A DNA stretch of 64,000 nucleotides from JANQPX01 sp041398025 (GCA_041398025.1 JAWKVM010000009.1:1-64000), one strand, 5' to 3'; positions 24,372 to 32,881 are shown, counted from the first letter of the stretch. Notes: generated by a model from the letters alone, not told the origin. Numbers and translations: made by a program.

Positions 24372-24529
24372 GGCAAGGCGCGGGGCGCGCCACCTGCACC
24401 TCGCCGCGCGCAGAGAGAGGCGAACGCGACCGAGTCACCCGCGAGCACGCCCTCGACCAGCCCAGCGATCTCCGCAGGCAGATAGGGCACCGACTGGACC
24501 GAGGGCGACTCAAGCTTCGGATCGTCCAT
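24368..24529 (-). CDS. small 53-residue protein of the cytochrome operon
   Basis: The ORF starts with ATG at 24529, 17 bp after the cytochrome c stop, with a strong GGAGGG site. It encodes MDDPKLESPSVQSVPYLPAE, then a short helix (IAGLVEGVLAGDSVAFASLC) and a basic tail. There is no signal peptide or heme motif. I do not recognise it. It may be a true small protein or the truncated start of a longer gene whose reading frame was lost. Confidence 0.5.
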   Translation of the reverse strand: MDDPKLESPSVQSVPYLPAEIAGLVEGVLAGDSVAFASLCARRGAGGAPRALP

Positions 24530-24546
24530 CGCGCCCTCCAGCGACG

Positions 24547-24861
24547 CTATCGGTCACCCAGGCTTTCGATATAGGCGAGCAGATCGTCGATCTCGAAACG
24601 CGAGAGGCTGAGATTGGGCATGGGCGGATGGGGGTCGGCGAGCCAGGCTTTGAGGTCATCCTTGCGGTCGGCAGCACTTTCGGCGATCGCAGCAAAAGGA
24701 GGGGCCGCATCGCCACCGGCACTTTGTTCGGTACCGATCAGATGGCAGTTCGTGCACCATTGCTTCGCCAGTTTCTCGCCCGCGCGGATATCGGCAGCGA
24801 GAGCTCCGCTGGCCAAAATGGCTGCGCTGAGGAAAGCAGCAGTCGTCCCGATGATCTTCAT
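24547..24861 (-). CDS. small c-type cytochrome
   Basis: Periplasmic mono-heme cytochrome of 104 residues with a cleavable signal peptide (about 1-22, ending ALA). The heme site is WCTNCH and the likely axial methionine is in PPMPNLSLSRFEIDDLLAYI, the usual class I arrangement. It follows the larger cytochrome gene after 10 bp and would carry electrons in the periplasm. It is the second gene of a set preceded by an exact FNR-type box. Confidence 0.9.
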   Translation of the reverse strand: MKIIGTTAAFLSAAILASGALAADIRAGEKLAKQWCTNCHLIGTEQSAGGDAAPPFAAIAESAADRKDDLKAWLADPHPPMPNLSLSRFEIDDLLAYIESLGDR

Positions 24862-24871
24862 TCTGGGCACC

Positions 24872-25420
24872 TCATCGATAGTCCAGCGGCAGGCCGTCTT
24901 CGTGATATTCCTGCTCGAAACTCTCGGGCCAGCCTTCTCCCATCCAGTAGGGCCTGTCGATGATCCAGCTCTGCATGGTCTCGGGAATGGCCTGCATCGT
25001 GAAAGCGCGTTGGGCTTCGGGGCTTGCCGCAAAAGCGGCGAGATCGCCGATCTCCTCGCCCGTCAGCTCGATCTGATAGCCCAGCTCGAAGGCCTGGAGC
25101 TCGATCATCGCCTGAGCACCGTTCCACATCCTCACGACGAATTCCATGAGATCGAGCTGCTCGCTGTCGCCCTTGGCATCCAGTGCCGGCGCGGCGACCC
25201 CGCCCGCACCATTGACGGCGTGGCACAGAACGCAGCCCTTGGTGACGAAAAGACGCCGGCCGCGCTCTGCATCCACTATCGGCAGGATGAGCTGACGTGG
25301 CTCGATGCCGTCGGTTGCCTTGGCCTCCTCTGCGATGGCGACAGCCGACAGATTGACCAGGATGGCAGCGGCAAGGCTGCCGACGGACATGGCGCGAAAG
25401 GCAACGAAAGGCTGCAACAT
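24872..25420 (-). CDS. c-type cytochrome with C-terminal extension
   Basis: A 182-residue secreted mono-heme cytochrome. After a signal peptide (about 1-30, ending AIA) comes the site GCVLCHAVNGAGGVAAPALD and the helix with MEFVVRMWNGAQAMIELQ. The Gly/Ala-rich heme context followed by a MWNGA motif and the GEEIGDLAAFAAS segment are found in paired cytochrome genes of alphaproteobacteria. The 40-residue tail (SWIIDRPYWMGEGWPESFEQ) is acidic and aromatic. First gene of the leftward set; an exact FNR box lies 59 bp before its ATG. Confidence 0.88.
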   Translation of the reverse strand: MLQPFVAFRAMSVGSLAAAILVNLSAVAIAEEAKATDGIEPRQLILPIVDAERGRRLFVTKGCVLCHAVNGAGGVAAPALDAKGDSEQLDLMEFVVRMWNGAQAMIELQAFELGYQIELTGEEIGDLAAFAASPEAQRAFTMQAIPETMQSWIIDRPYWMGEGWPESFEQEYHEDGLPLDYR

Positions 25421-25478
25421 CAGTCTCCGAGATCGACGATCGGTTCAAGCTTGTTGCCTGAGCCGAGCGTGCACCGCT

Positions 25479-25492
25479 TTGATATCGATCAA
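25479..25492. promoter_or_regulatory. exact FNR/FixK box before the cytochrome genes
   Basis: TTGATATCGATCAA is a perfect palindrome and an exact match to TTGAT-N4-ATCAA. It is 59 bp before the start of the 182-residue cytochrome, the geometry of a class II FNR-activated promoter. Confidence 0.75.
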
Positions 25493-25579
25493 GGGTTCGT
25501 CCTCCCCTGCTCATTTTCCGCCACGGCTCGGACGTGGCGTCGCGCAAGCGCAGAGGGAGGCCACCCTTTGCCGCAAAGT

Positions 25580-25593
25580 TTGACGCGTATCAA
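25580..25593. promoter_or_regulatory. second FNR-like box in the cytochrome-flavodoxin spacer
   Basis: TTGAC-GCGT-ATCAA, one mismatch from the FNR consensus. It lies 251 bp before the flavodoxin ATG and 160 bp from the cytochrome start. It may be an auxiliary site or serve a rightward promoter. The rest of the 25,421-25,843 spacer shows no supported gene. Confidence 0.5.
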
Positions 25594-25843
25594 GGTCGCA
25601 AGTGTCGCGCCGTCCTAGAAAGCAGGCTCGGGCTGCATGCAGCGGGGATCACATGGTTCGGCGGCTTTGCCGGCGACGATCGCTGGCCGGGCGCGGACGG
25701 CTGACTCCGACCGTCGACGTCAGCAAGACCGCGATGGAGACGGCGACCAGGGTGGCCCTCCCCGGTGCGATGGGGGGTGTCCCGTCGTACCCGCAACCAG
25801 CCCAGGCGTCTTGCGCTGCTGGCCCAGTGAGTAGGAGACCTCG

Positions 25844-26410
25844 ATGAACATCCTGATCGTCTACGGCACCACCGAGGGCCAGACCCGAAAGATCGCAGGC
25901 TTCATCGCCGACCAGCTGCAGGCAGGCGGCGAGGATGCCACGCTGATCGACAGCACCGATGTGCCGAAGGATTTCGATATGAATGCCTTCGATGCCGTGA
26001 TCGCCGCAGGCTCCCTGCACAACGGACGCCATCAGGCTTCGCTTTTCCAGTTCGTACGCGATCACCTCGATACCTTCCAGGCCATGCCAAGCGCCTTCGT
26101 TTCGGTCAGCCTCTCGATGGCGAGCGATGACAAGGAGGATCGCCTGGATGCCGAGGACTGTGCCAACCGGTTCCTCGACGAGACCGAATGGACTCCGACG
26201 GTCACCCACCTGGTCGCCGGAGCACTTCGCTACACCCAATATGACTTCTTCAAACGCTGGATCCTGAAGATGATCGCCAGCGCCAAAGGCGCGTCGACCG
26301 ATACCAGCAGGGATCACGAATTCACCGATTGGGCTGACCTGAAAGCCTTTGCCGACGCCTTCATTGCGCAGCTTGCAGAGCATGCCGCTCAGGTTGAACG
26401 CTCCGCATAG
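25844..26410 (+). CDS. flavodoxin-domain protein (HemG-like)
   Basis: A 188-residue FMN-binding protein. The phosphate-binding loop is at the start (ILIVYGTTEGQTRKIA), followed by DAVIAAGSLHNGRHQASLFQF and a SFVSVSLS-like strand, as in menaquinone-dependent protoporphyrinogen IX dehydrogenase (HemG) and related flavodoxins. HemG is normally 175-185 residues, so the length fits. AGGAG precedes the ATG. The last 50 bases overlap the 3' end of the convergent sulfate transporter gene. Whether it works in heme synthesis or as a general quinone-linked flavodoxin cannot be told. Confidence 0.8.
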   Translation: MNILIVYGTTEGQTRKIAGFIADQLQAGGEDATLIDSTDVPKDFDMNAFDAVIAAGSLHNGRHQASLFQFVRDHLDTFQAMPSAFVSVSLSMASDDKEDRLDAEDCANRFLDETEWTPTVTHLVAGALRYTQYDFFKRWILKMIASAKGASTDTSRDHEFTDWADLKAFADAFIAQLAEHAAQVERSA

Positions 26411-28172
26411 GCTCGGGAGCAAGCTCCTTGATCGCCTGGAACTGTGACAGGAAGACCCGTCCTGAAAGTTCATCGAGGAAATGCGTGCGCTTCAGGCGAT
26501 CCATCACCGGCCCTTTGATCTCCGACAGATGGAAGCAGACGCCCAGGTCTTTGAGGCGCTGATTGATCGCCTCCAGCGATTCGAGCGCACTGCTGTCGAT
26601 CTCGTTGACGGCCGAGCCCATCAGGATGACATGCTTCAGCCCGCGTTCTGCCGCCACGCGGTCATAGATGATGTCCTCGAGATGGCGGGCATTGGCGAAG
26701 TAAAGGCTTTCGTCGACGCGCAGGGTCAGGATCGACGGATCGGTCAGCACCTGATGGCGCTTGATGTTGCGAAAATGCTCGGTGCCCGGGACCAGGCCGA
26801 CCTCGGCGATATGCGGTGTCGAGGTCTTGTAGAGGAAGAGAAGGATCGAGAGCAGCACGCCCGCGGAGACGCCGGTCTCGACGCCAAAGCCGAGCGTGAA
26901 CAGGATGGTGGCGGCGACCGCCGTGAAGTCGGCCTTGGAATAGCCCCAGGTGCGCCGAAGGATGGAGAAATCGACCAGCGAGAGAACGGCGACGATGATC
27001 GTGGCGGCGAGCGTCGCGGTCGGCAGGAAGTAGAGGAGCGGGGTCAGAGCGAGTGTGGCAAGGGCGATGCCGATGGCGGTGAAGGCGCCGGCGGCCGGGG
27101 TCTCGGCGCCGGCATCGAAATTGACCACTGAGCGCGCGAAACCGCCCGTCACCGGATAGCCGCCGGAGAAGGAGGCGGCGAGATTGGCGCTGCCGAGGCC
27201 GATCAGTTCCTGATCCGGCGTGATGCGCTGGCGGCGTTTGGCGGCGAGCGTTTGCGCGACCGAGACGGACTCGACAAAGCCGATGATCGAGATCAGGAAG
27301 GCGGCGCCTGCGAGGTTCAGCCACATGCCCAGATCGAAGCTCGGCAGGGAAAGGGGCGGCAGCCCCTGTGGGACGGCGCCGACGATGGCGACACCGTGGT
27401 CGGCAAGACCGAACGCCCAGGAGACGAGCGTCGTCACCGCTACCGCCGCGACCGGTCCGGCCTTGGCGGCGATGTCGGCAAGACGCTGGCCCAGCCCCAT
27501 ACGCATCAACAAGGGTTTGAGACCGCGTCTCACCCAAAATAGAAAGGCGGTCGCCGCAGCGCCGATCAGGAAGGTGATGATGCTGGTCTCACCGATATGC
27601 CCGACCAGCGACAGGACGAGATCGAAGAGATTGTGGCCGGAGGCCGGCACACCGAGGATGTGTTTGAGCTGGCTTGCCGCGATGATGATGCCCGACGCGG
27701 TGATGAAGCCGGCGATCACGGGATGGCTCAGGAAGTTGGCGAGGAAGCCGAGACGGAACACGCCCATGAGCACGAGCATCAGGCCGGAGAGAAAGGCGAG
27801 CGTGATCGCGGCCAGCGCCTGGTCGGCGAGGTTGGTGAGGCCGAGATTGCCGATCGCAGCCGCGGTCATCAGCGACACCACGGCCACGGGCCCGACCGCA
27901 AGCGCCCTGCTGGTGCCGAAGATGGCATAGGCGACAAGCGGCAGGATCGAGGCGTAGAGACCCATCTCCGGGGGCAGGCCGGCGAGCAGCGCATAGGCGA
28001 GCGACTGCGGGATCAGCATGATGGTGACGATCACCGCCGCCACCAGATCGCTGGTCAGGGTCTCGCGGTCGTAGGCGCGCCCCCATTCCAGGATGGGCAG
28101 ATGGCGCGTGAGGCCGGTTCGGCGGGCGGGTTTTGCCGAGCTATCGAGCCGGCCCCTGCGCGGCGTGCTCAT
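26361..28172 (-). CDS. SulP family anion transporter with STAS domain
   Basis: A 603-residue SulP/SLC26 permease. It has membrane segments from about 30 to 430 with the family signature AAVIVTIMLIPQSLAYALLAGLPPEMGLY, LGSANLAASFSGGYPVTGGF and the C-terminal half ILRRTWGYSKADF, then a cytoplasmic STAS domain (about 450-570) with the conserved VNEIDSSALESLE. It is the last gene of the persulfide operon, so it probably moves sulfate or sulfite, the end products. Start uncertain: ATG at 28172 leaves a 10-bp gap after the oxidoreductase, ATG at 28196 would overlap it; neither has a good ribosome site. Confidence 0.9.
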   Translation of the reverse strand: MSTPRRGRLDSSAKPARRTGLTRHLPILEWGRAYDRETLTSDLVAAVIVTIMLIPQSLAYALLAGLPPEMGLYASILPLVAYAIFGTSRALAVGPVAVVSLMTAAAIGNLGLTNLADQALAAITLAFLSGLMLVLMGVFRLGFLANFLSHPVIAGFITASGIIIAASQLKHILGVPASGHNLFDLVLSLVGHIGETSIITFLIGAAATAFLFWVRRGLKPLLMRMGLGQRLADIAAKAGPVAAVAVTTLVSWAFGLADHGVAIVGAVPQGLPPLSLPSFDLGMWLNLAGAAFLISIIGFVESVSVAQTLAAKRRQRITPDQELIGLGSANLAASFSGGYPVTGGFARSVVNFDAGAETPAAGAFTAIGIALATLALTPLLYFLPTATLAATIIVAVLSLVDFSILRRTWGYSKADFTAVAATILFTLGFGVETGVSAGVLLSILLFLYKTSTPHIAEVGLVPGTEHFRNIKRHQVLTDPSILTLRVDESLYFANARHLEDIIYDRVAAERGLKHVILMGSAVNEIDSSALESLEAINQRLKDLGVCFHLSEIKGPVMDRLKRTHFLDELSGRVFLSQFQAIKELAPEPMRSVQPERHALQAAQ

Positions 28173-28182
28173 GGAGGGTGGC

Positions 28183-29871
28183 TCAGGCGCTGACATTGCC
28201 GGCGGCGGAGACCTTCTCCGGCTTGGCCAGCCACTCCCGACCGCGCAGCATGGCACGCCAATAGACGGGCGGCAGCAGCCGTTCCTTCAACAGCCAGGCG
28301 AGGCTGCTCGGCTTCTGGCCGTCGATCAGCCATTTCGGGAAGCTCGGCAGCAGCTTGCCGCCATAGCCGAACTCGGCGAGCACGATCTTGCCGCGTTCGA
28401 CCGTGAGCGGGCAGGAGCCGTAGCCGTCGTAATGGGCGCTCGGCTGCGCACCCCGGATGTCGGCGATGACGTTCTCGGCGACGGTCGGCGCCTGCTTTCG
28501 CGCCGCGGCCGCGGTCTTGGCGTTCGGCGCGTTCATGACGTCGCCCAGGCTCCAGATGTTTTCGAAGGTCTTGTGGCGAAGCGTCGCCTGATCGACATCC
28601 ACCCAGCCGACCTGATCGGCGAGCGGCGAGACACGGATGAAATCGGGGGCGGTCTGCGGCGGGCAGACATGGATCATGTCGAAGCTCGCCTCGACCGTCT
28701 CCGGCTCGGTATCGGGCTTCGAGACTTTGAACCACGCCTTTTTCGCCGGCCCGTCGATCGCCGTCAGATTGTGGAAGAAGTTCAGCGTCGCGTCGTAGCG
28801 CTTCACATATTCCATCAGGGCCGGCACGTAGTCCTTGACCCCGAACAGCACGCCGCCGGCGTTATGGAAGGCGACATCGATGTCTTTGAGCCGACCGTTT
28901 CGATACCAGTGATCCGCCGAGAGATAGAGCGCCTTTTGCGGTGCGCCTGCGCATTTGATCGGCATCGGCGGCTGGGTGAACAGAGCACGGCCCGAGCGCA
29001 GCTCCTGAACCAGCTTCCAGGTATAGGGAGCGAGATCGTAGCGGTAGTTCGAGGTGACGCCGTTGCGGCCGAGCGTGTCGACCAGGCCCTCGACCGCGTG
29101 CCAGTCGAGCTTCAGGCCGGGGCAGACGATCAGGCGCTTGTATTTCACCACGCGGCAGCCATCGAGAATGATGGCGTCGTCCTTCGGCTCGAAGGCGGCG
29201 ACACCCGCCTTGATCCAGTGCACGCCTTTCGGGATCAGCGAGCCCATGGTTTTCGCCGTGGTCTCCGCATCGAAGATGCCGCCGCCGACCATGGTCCAGC
29301 CGGGCTGGTAGTAGTGGATATCAGCGGGATCGATGATCGCGACATCGAGGCCGTGGTCGCGGGAGAGCAGGCTGGAGGCGACCGCGATGCCGGCCGCACC
29401 GCCGCCGACGATCACGATGTCATGCTGGGCGTCGGTGACGTCGGTCGGCGTCTTGCCGCCATTGCTGATGCGCCGGACGACGCCGGCCATGTCGTAGCCC
29501 GCCACCTTGGCGCGCGCGAGAATGTCCGGAAGCGGGCGCTTCGCGCCTTCGGCGAGCGCCCAGAGCGTCGCCGAGCGCGTGCCGGTGCGGCAAAAGGCGA
29601 GCACGGGCTTGGGCAGGTTCTCCATGAGGTCGCCGAAAGCCAGGGCGTCCTCATCCCGGACCTTACCCGAGACCACCGGCTGGTAGCGCGCCTCCAGACC
29701 TTGCTCCCTGGCCGCGGCTTCGATCTCCTCGAAGGTCGGCTGATCGGCACCTTCACCATCCGGCCGGTTGCAGATGATCGAGCGAAAACCGGCGGCCTTG
29801 AGGGCGGCCAGGTCAGCAGCCGTAATTTGCGGACTGACCGAGAGTGTCTCCGTGACGCGCTTGGCTTCCAT
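28183..29871 (-). CDS. phosphatase-like DUF442 / sulfide:quinone oxidoreductase-like fusion
   Basis: A 562-residue two-domain protein. Residues about 8-115 are a DUF442 domain with the Cys/Arg loop FCRTGTRSATLWAL. Residues about 145-540 are an FAD-dependent oxidoreductase: Rossmann motif IVIVGGGAAGIAVASSLL, and two redox cysteines in the positions of type II sulfide:quinone oxidoreductases (IVCPGLKL and PIKCAGAPQKALYL). It would oxidise sulfide to persulfide and pass electrons to quinone, with the N-terminal domain perhaps accepting sulfur. It is followed downstream by SulP and preceded by a persulfide dioxygenase gene. AAGGAAG precedes the ATG. Confidence 0.88.
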   Translation of the reverse strand: MEAKRVTETLSVSPQITAADLAALKAAGFRSIICNRPDGEGADQPTFEEIEAAAREQGLEARYQPVVSGKVRDEDALAFGDLMENLPKPVLAFCRTGTRSATLWALAEGAKRPLPDILARAKVAGYDMAGVVRRISNGGKTPTDVTDAQHDIVIVGGGAAGIAVASSLLSRDHGLDVAIIDPADIHYYQPGWTMVGGGIFDAETTAKTMGSLIPKGVHWIKAGVAAFEPKDDAIILDGCRVVKYKRLIVCPGLKLDWHAVEGLVDTLGRNGVTSNYRYDLAPYTWKLVQELRSGRALFTQPPMPIKCAGAPQKALYLSADHWYRNGRLKDIDVAFHNAGGVLFGVKDYVPALMEYVKRYDATLNFFHNLTAIDGPAKKAWFKVSKPDTEPETVEASFDMIHVCPPQTAPDFIRVSPLADQVGWVDVDQATLRHKTFENIWSLGDVMNAPNAKTAAAARKQAPTVAENVIADIRGAQPSAHYDGYGSCPLTVERGKIVLAEFGYGGKLLPSFPKWLIDGQKPSSLAWLLKERLLPPVYWRAMLRGREWLAKPEKVSAAGNVSA

Positions 29872-29898
29872 GAAATTCTTCCTTGTTGTTCGTTTGCC

Positions 29899-30786
29899 TC
29901 AGAACTTGTTCACCGGCACCTTGAGGAACCTGTCGCCCCGGTCGTCGGCCGGCGGGAGGTCGCCCGCGCGGATGTTCACCTGCAGGGAGGGAATGATCAG
30001 GGTCGGCATGCCGAGGGTCTTGTCGCGCGCCTCGCGCATGGCGATGAACTCTTCGCGGGTCTTGCCGGCGCCCACGTGGATGTTGTGGACCTTTTCGTCG
30101 GCGACCGTGGTCTCCCAGCGGATCTCGCGGCCGTTCGGACCGTAGTCGTGACACATGAAGAGGCGCATCGCGTCCGGCAGCGCCAGGACCTTCTGGATCG
30201 AATCGTAAAGCGTGCCGGCATCGCCGCCTGGAAAATCGGCGCGCGCACTGCCGCCGTCCGGCATGAACAGCGTGTCGCCGACGAAGGCGGCATCGCCGAT
30301 CACATGGGTCATGCAGGCGGGCGTGTGGCCCGGTGTATGCATGACGAAGGCTTTCATCGCGCCGACCTCGTAGGTGTCACCCTCGTCGAATAGACGGTCG
30401 AACTGGCTGCCGTCCCGCTGGAACTCGGTGCCCTCGTTGAAGATCTTGCCGAAGACGTCCTGGACGATGGTGATATTCTTGCCGATACCGAGCTTGCCGC
30501 CGACCTTCCCCTGGATATAGGGAGCGGCCGAGAGATGATCCGCATGGGCGTGGGTCTCGATCAGCCAGTCGACCTTGAGATCGTTGGCCCTGACATAGGC
30601 GATGATCTCGTCGGCGTGGTCGTAGGTGATGCGGCCGGCGGCATAGTCGAGATCCATGACGCTGTCGATGATCGCGCAGGATGCGGATGCCGGGTCCTTG
30701 ACCACATAGCTGATGGTGTTGGTGGCCGGATCGAAGAAAGCCTTCACCTCCGGCTTCACGGTCATATCGATGGGATAGTCGGTCAT
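29899..30786 (-). CDS. persulfide dioxygenase-like MBL-fold protein (ETHE1/Blh type)
   Basis: Non-heme iron metallo-beta-lactamase-fold enzyme of 295 residues, predicted to oxidise glutathione persulfide to sulfite. Metal ligands are visible in THAHADH (about residues 67-73), HTPGHTPACMTH, GDTLF and MCHDYG. The Blh-type length and the C-terminal tail (NIRAGDLPPADDRGDRFLKV) fit the beta-lactamase-like hydrolases found in BigR-type sulfide-responsive operons. It lies between the YeeE pair and the SQR-like gene (27-bp gap), a logical order for sulfide to persulfide to sulfite. Confidence 0.9.
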   Translation of the reverse strand: MTDYPIDMTVKPEVKAFFDPATNTISYVVKDPASASCAIIDSVMDLDYAAGRITYDHADEIIAYVRANDLKVDWLIETHAHADHLSAAPYIQGKVGGKLGIGKNITIVQDVFGKIFNEGTEFQRDGSQFDRLFDEGDTYEVGAMKAFVMHTPGHTPACMTHVIGDAAFVGDTLFMPDGGSARADFPGGDAGTLYDSIQKVLALPDAMRLFMCHDYGPNGREIRWETTVADEKVHNIHVGAGKTREEFIAMREARDKTLGMPTLIIPSLQVNIRAGDLPPADDRGDRFLKVPVNKF

Positions 30787-30841
30787 GGCATCAAGCCTTC
30801 CATGTCTGGGCGAAAGCTACACCCTCTTGGTTAAAAGATCA

Positions 30842-31291
30842 TTAAGCCCGGTGGGCTGAGGCGGTCGGTGGCGCCGGCCGCGACAAACGCATGACGACGC
30901 GGCTGGCGAGGATGCCGACGATCAGGGCGGCGACGAAGGTGATCACCTCGATCCGCCCGGTCCCGAGCGCAGGCAGGGCGCCGCCAGGGCAGAAGCCGGC
31001 GATGCCCCAGCCGAGGCCGAAGGCGGCGGAACCGCCGATCAGGCTCATGTCGATGCGCGTGCTGGTGGGCACGAGAAAGCGTTCCCCGAAGAGCGGCGCC
31101 GGGCGCTTCAGAACGAAACGGTAGCCGATGAAGGTCGTCACCAGGGCACCGCCCATCACGAAGACCAGGCTCGGGTCCCAGCTGCCGGCGAGGTCGAAGA
31201 AGTTCAGGACCTTGGCCGGGTTGGCCATGCCGGAAAGGGCGATGCCCAAACCGAACAGCAGGCCGATCAGATAGGCTGACAGCAGGCGCAT
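30842..31291 (-). CDS. YeeE/YedE family sulfur transporter, second half (DUF6691)
   Basis: A 149-residue membrane protein with four segments. It has GLLFGLGIALSGMANPAKVLNF near the start and the cysteine motif FGLGWGIAGFCPGGALPAL. YeeE/YedE proteins form channels for thiosulfate or other reduced sulfur, and two short genes such as this pair replace one full-length protein. The start at 31291 lies four bases from the stop of the partner gene. Confidence 0.9.
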   Translation of the reverse strand: MRLLSAYLIGLLFGLGIALSGMANPAKVLNFFDLAGSWDPSLVFVMGGALVTTFIGYRFVLKRPAPLFGERFLVPTSTRIDMSLIGGSAAFGLGWGIAGFCPGGALPALGTGRIEVITFVAALIVGILASRVVMRLSRPAPPTASAHRA

Positions 31292-31295
31292 GGCA

Positions 31296-31727
31296 TCAGC
31301 CCCCGAGGACATGGCGGGCGACATAGACCGTTGCGAAGGCCGTCGCCATGAAGGTCAGGGTCGCCGCGATCGAGCGGGGTGACAGGCGGGCCATGCCGCA
31401 GACGCCGTGACCCGAGGTGCAGCCGCTGCCGAAGGTCACGCCGACGCCGACGATCAGACCGCTGATCACCAGGGCGAGCGTCGACACCGGCACCTGAACC
31501 GCCGGCATCGCGCCGCTCAGCAGCCAGATAGCCACGGGCGCGGTGACCATCCCGGCGATCATGGCGACGCGCCAGGACCAGTCGGCGAAACCTGCCGGCA
31601 TGAGCGCGCCTGCAAGAATGCCGGTGGCGCCCGCGATGCGTCCATGCAGCAGCATCAGCAGGATGGCGGCGATCCCGATCAGGATGCCGCCAGTGAGCGA
31701 AGCCAGGGGCGTGAAGACGGTTTCCAT
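31296..31727 (-). CDS. YeeE/YedE family sulfur transporter, first half
   Basis: A 143-residue membrane protein, partner of the next gene. The cysteine signature is VGVGVTFGSGCTSGHGVCGMARLSPRS, the common motif of the first YeeE half. The ATG at 31727 gives METVFTPLASLTGGILIG. It starts five bases after the DUF2892 stop. Together the two halves should pass a reduced sulfur compound across the inner membrane for the cytoplasmic enzymes downstream. Confidence 0.9.
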   Translation of the reverse strand: METVFTPLASLTGGILIGIAAILLMLLHGRIAGATGILAGALMPAGFADWSWRVAMIAGMVTAPVAIWLLSGAMPAVQVPVSTLALVISGLIVGVGVTFGSGCTSGHGVCGMARLSPRSIAATLTFMATAFATVYVARHVLGG

Positions 31728-31732
31728 CAAGG

Positions 31733-31933
31733 CTAGACCTTGCAGGTGCGCACGCCGATCAGCCGGTAGAGCGGGCAAAAGCGCACCAGCGCGGTCACGA
31801 TCAGGACGGCGCCGACGATCAGGCTGATGATCGTGCTCAGCATGCTCCAACCCGAGGCGAGCGGCAGGACGATGAGGACCAGCCCCACGATGATCCTGAT
31901 CAAACGATCGGCCGATCCGACATTGGCGGACAT
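31733..31933 (-). CDS. DUF2892 (YgaP-type) membrane protein
   Basis: A 66-residue protein of two membrane segments with the DUF2892 pattern: NVGSADRLIRIIVGLVLIVL, then a second segment and CPLYRLIGVRTCKV at the end. DUF2892 forms the membrane half of rhodanese YgaP and appears in sulfide-response operons. First gene of the leftward operon after the regulator; the inverted repeat at 31997-32009 lies 64 bp upstream. Confidence 0.88.
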   Translation of the reverse strand: MSANVGSADRLIRIIVGLVLIVLPLASGWSMLSTIISLIVGAVLIVTALVRFCPLYRLIGVRTCKV

Positions 31934-31996
31934 GGCTTTGTCTCCCGAGCAAATGTCATTCCATACACAATCTTGCCGACGGCGACCACGCTGTCG

Positions 31997-32009
31997 GTGA
32001 CCTAGTCAC
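31997..32009. promoter_or_regulatory. candidate operator of the Crp-family regulator
   Basis: GTGAC-CTA-GTCAC is a perfect inverted repeat in the short spacer between the regulator gene and DUF2892. GTGA-type half-sites fit a Crp/Fnr protein whose recognition helix carries the Arg-Glu pair of CRP. A role in switching the persulfide operon is inferred from position. Confidence 0.5.
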
Positions 32010-32039
32010 AAAGGCCGGTATTTTTGTCGATTTTTCCGC

Positions 32040-32699
32040 TCAGGCCGCCTTGGCGAAGCCATCCAAGGCGGGGATGTCGGTCAGGCGCACCTCGCCTCGG
32101 CTGGCACTCACCCAACCGCGCCGCTGGAACTCATGAAGCTGGCGGGAGATGACTTCCCGCGCCGAGCCGAGCTCGGTCGCGAGCTGCTGGTGGGTCAGCT
32201 GGACATGGCCGGTGCCGCGGCCGAGCTCGAGCAGCTTCTGCGCCAGGCGTAGGTCGACCCGCTTGAACGCCACCTCCTCGATGATCACGAACAGATCGGT
32301 GATCCGCTTCGAGTAGGCGGTGAACACGAAATGGCGGAACGGGCTGGAGCAGGCGATCAGATCCTCGAACACGGCGCGCGGAATGGCGACCGCCTGGATG
32401 GCCGTTTCCGCCAGGCCTTCGGCGCGATAGTCCTCATAGGCGAGCAGGCAGGCGGTGGTCAGCACGCAGCTTTCCCCGGCCTGCACCCTGTACAGCACGA
32501 TCTCCCGGCCATTTTCCGCGACCTGCTGCACGCGCACCGTGCCCTCGAGGAGCAAAAGCAGGTTTTCCGGCGCCTTGCCCGGTCCGAAGATCACGGTGCC
32601 TGCGGGCAGAGAGATGATCTTGCTGCGTTCGATCAGGAGATCGCGTATGGGCGCGTCGAGCTTTGACAGGCCGGGAAAACGATCGATCCATTCCGTCAT
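32040..32699 (-). CDS. Crp/Fnr family regulator of the persulfide operon
   Basis: A 219-residue regulator: cyclic-nucleotide-binding fold at about 15-140 and winged helix at about 150-215. It has no N-terminal FNR-type iron-sulfur cysteines. Two cysteines flank a Thr-rich turn (GESCVLTTACLL), a pattern that could sense thiol or persulfide state. The recognition helix reads SAREVISRQLHEFQRRG, with Arg-Glu at the positions CRP uses to read GTGA. It is transcribed in the same direction as the sulfur genes and is their likely local regulator. Confidence 0.85.
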   Translation of the reverse strand: MTEWIDRFPGLSKLDAPIRDLLIERSKIISLPAGTVIFGPGKAPENLLLLLEGTVRVQQVAENGREIVLYRVQAGESCVLTTACLLAYEDYRAEGLAETAIQAVAIPRAVFEDLIACSSPFRHFVFTAYSKRITDLFVIIEEVAFKRVDLRLAQKLLELGRGTGHVQLTHQQLATELGSAREVISRQLHEFQRRGWVSASRGEVRLTDIPALDGFAKAA

Positions 32700-32881
32700 G
32701 CGACCCTGTCCAAATTGTGAATGCCGCGCCGTTGAGGCCGGCTTGTCCCTGACACGGCCATCACTTGATTGACCGTTACCCGGATTTCAAGCAGCTTTCG
32801 ACGGCAGTGTCACGTTTCGCCTGCCGTCAATTGTCGCTCCAGCCTCCGATACGAGAAACAAGCCCTGTCACGGCAACGCCC

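Noticed and set aside
25602..25847. 81-codon plus-strand ORF before the flavodoxin
   Set aside because: Basic, low-complexity translation, no ribosome site, overlaps the regulatory spacer.
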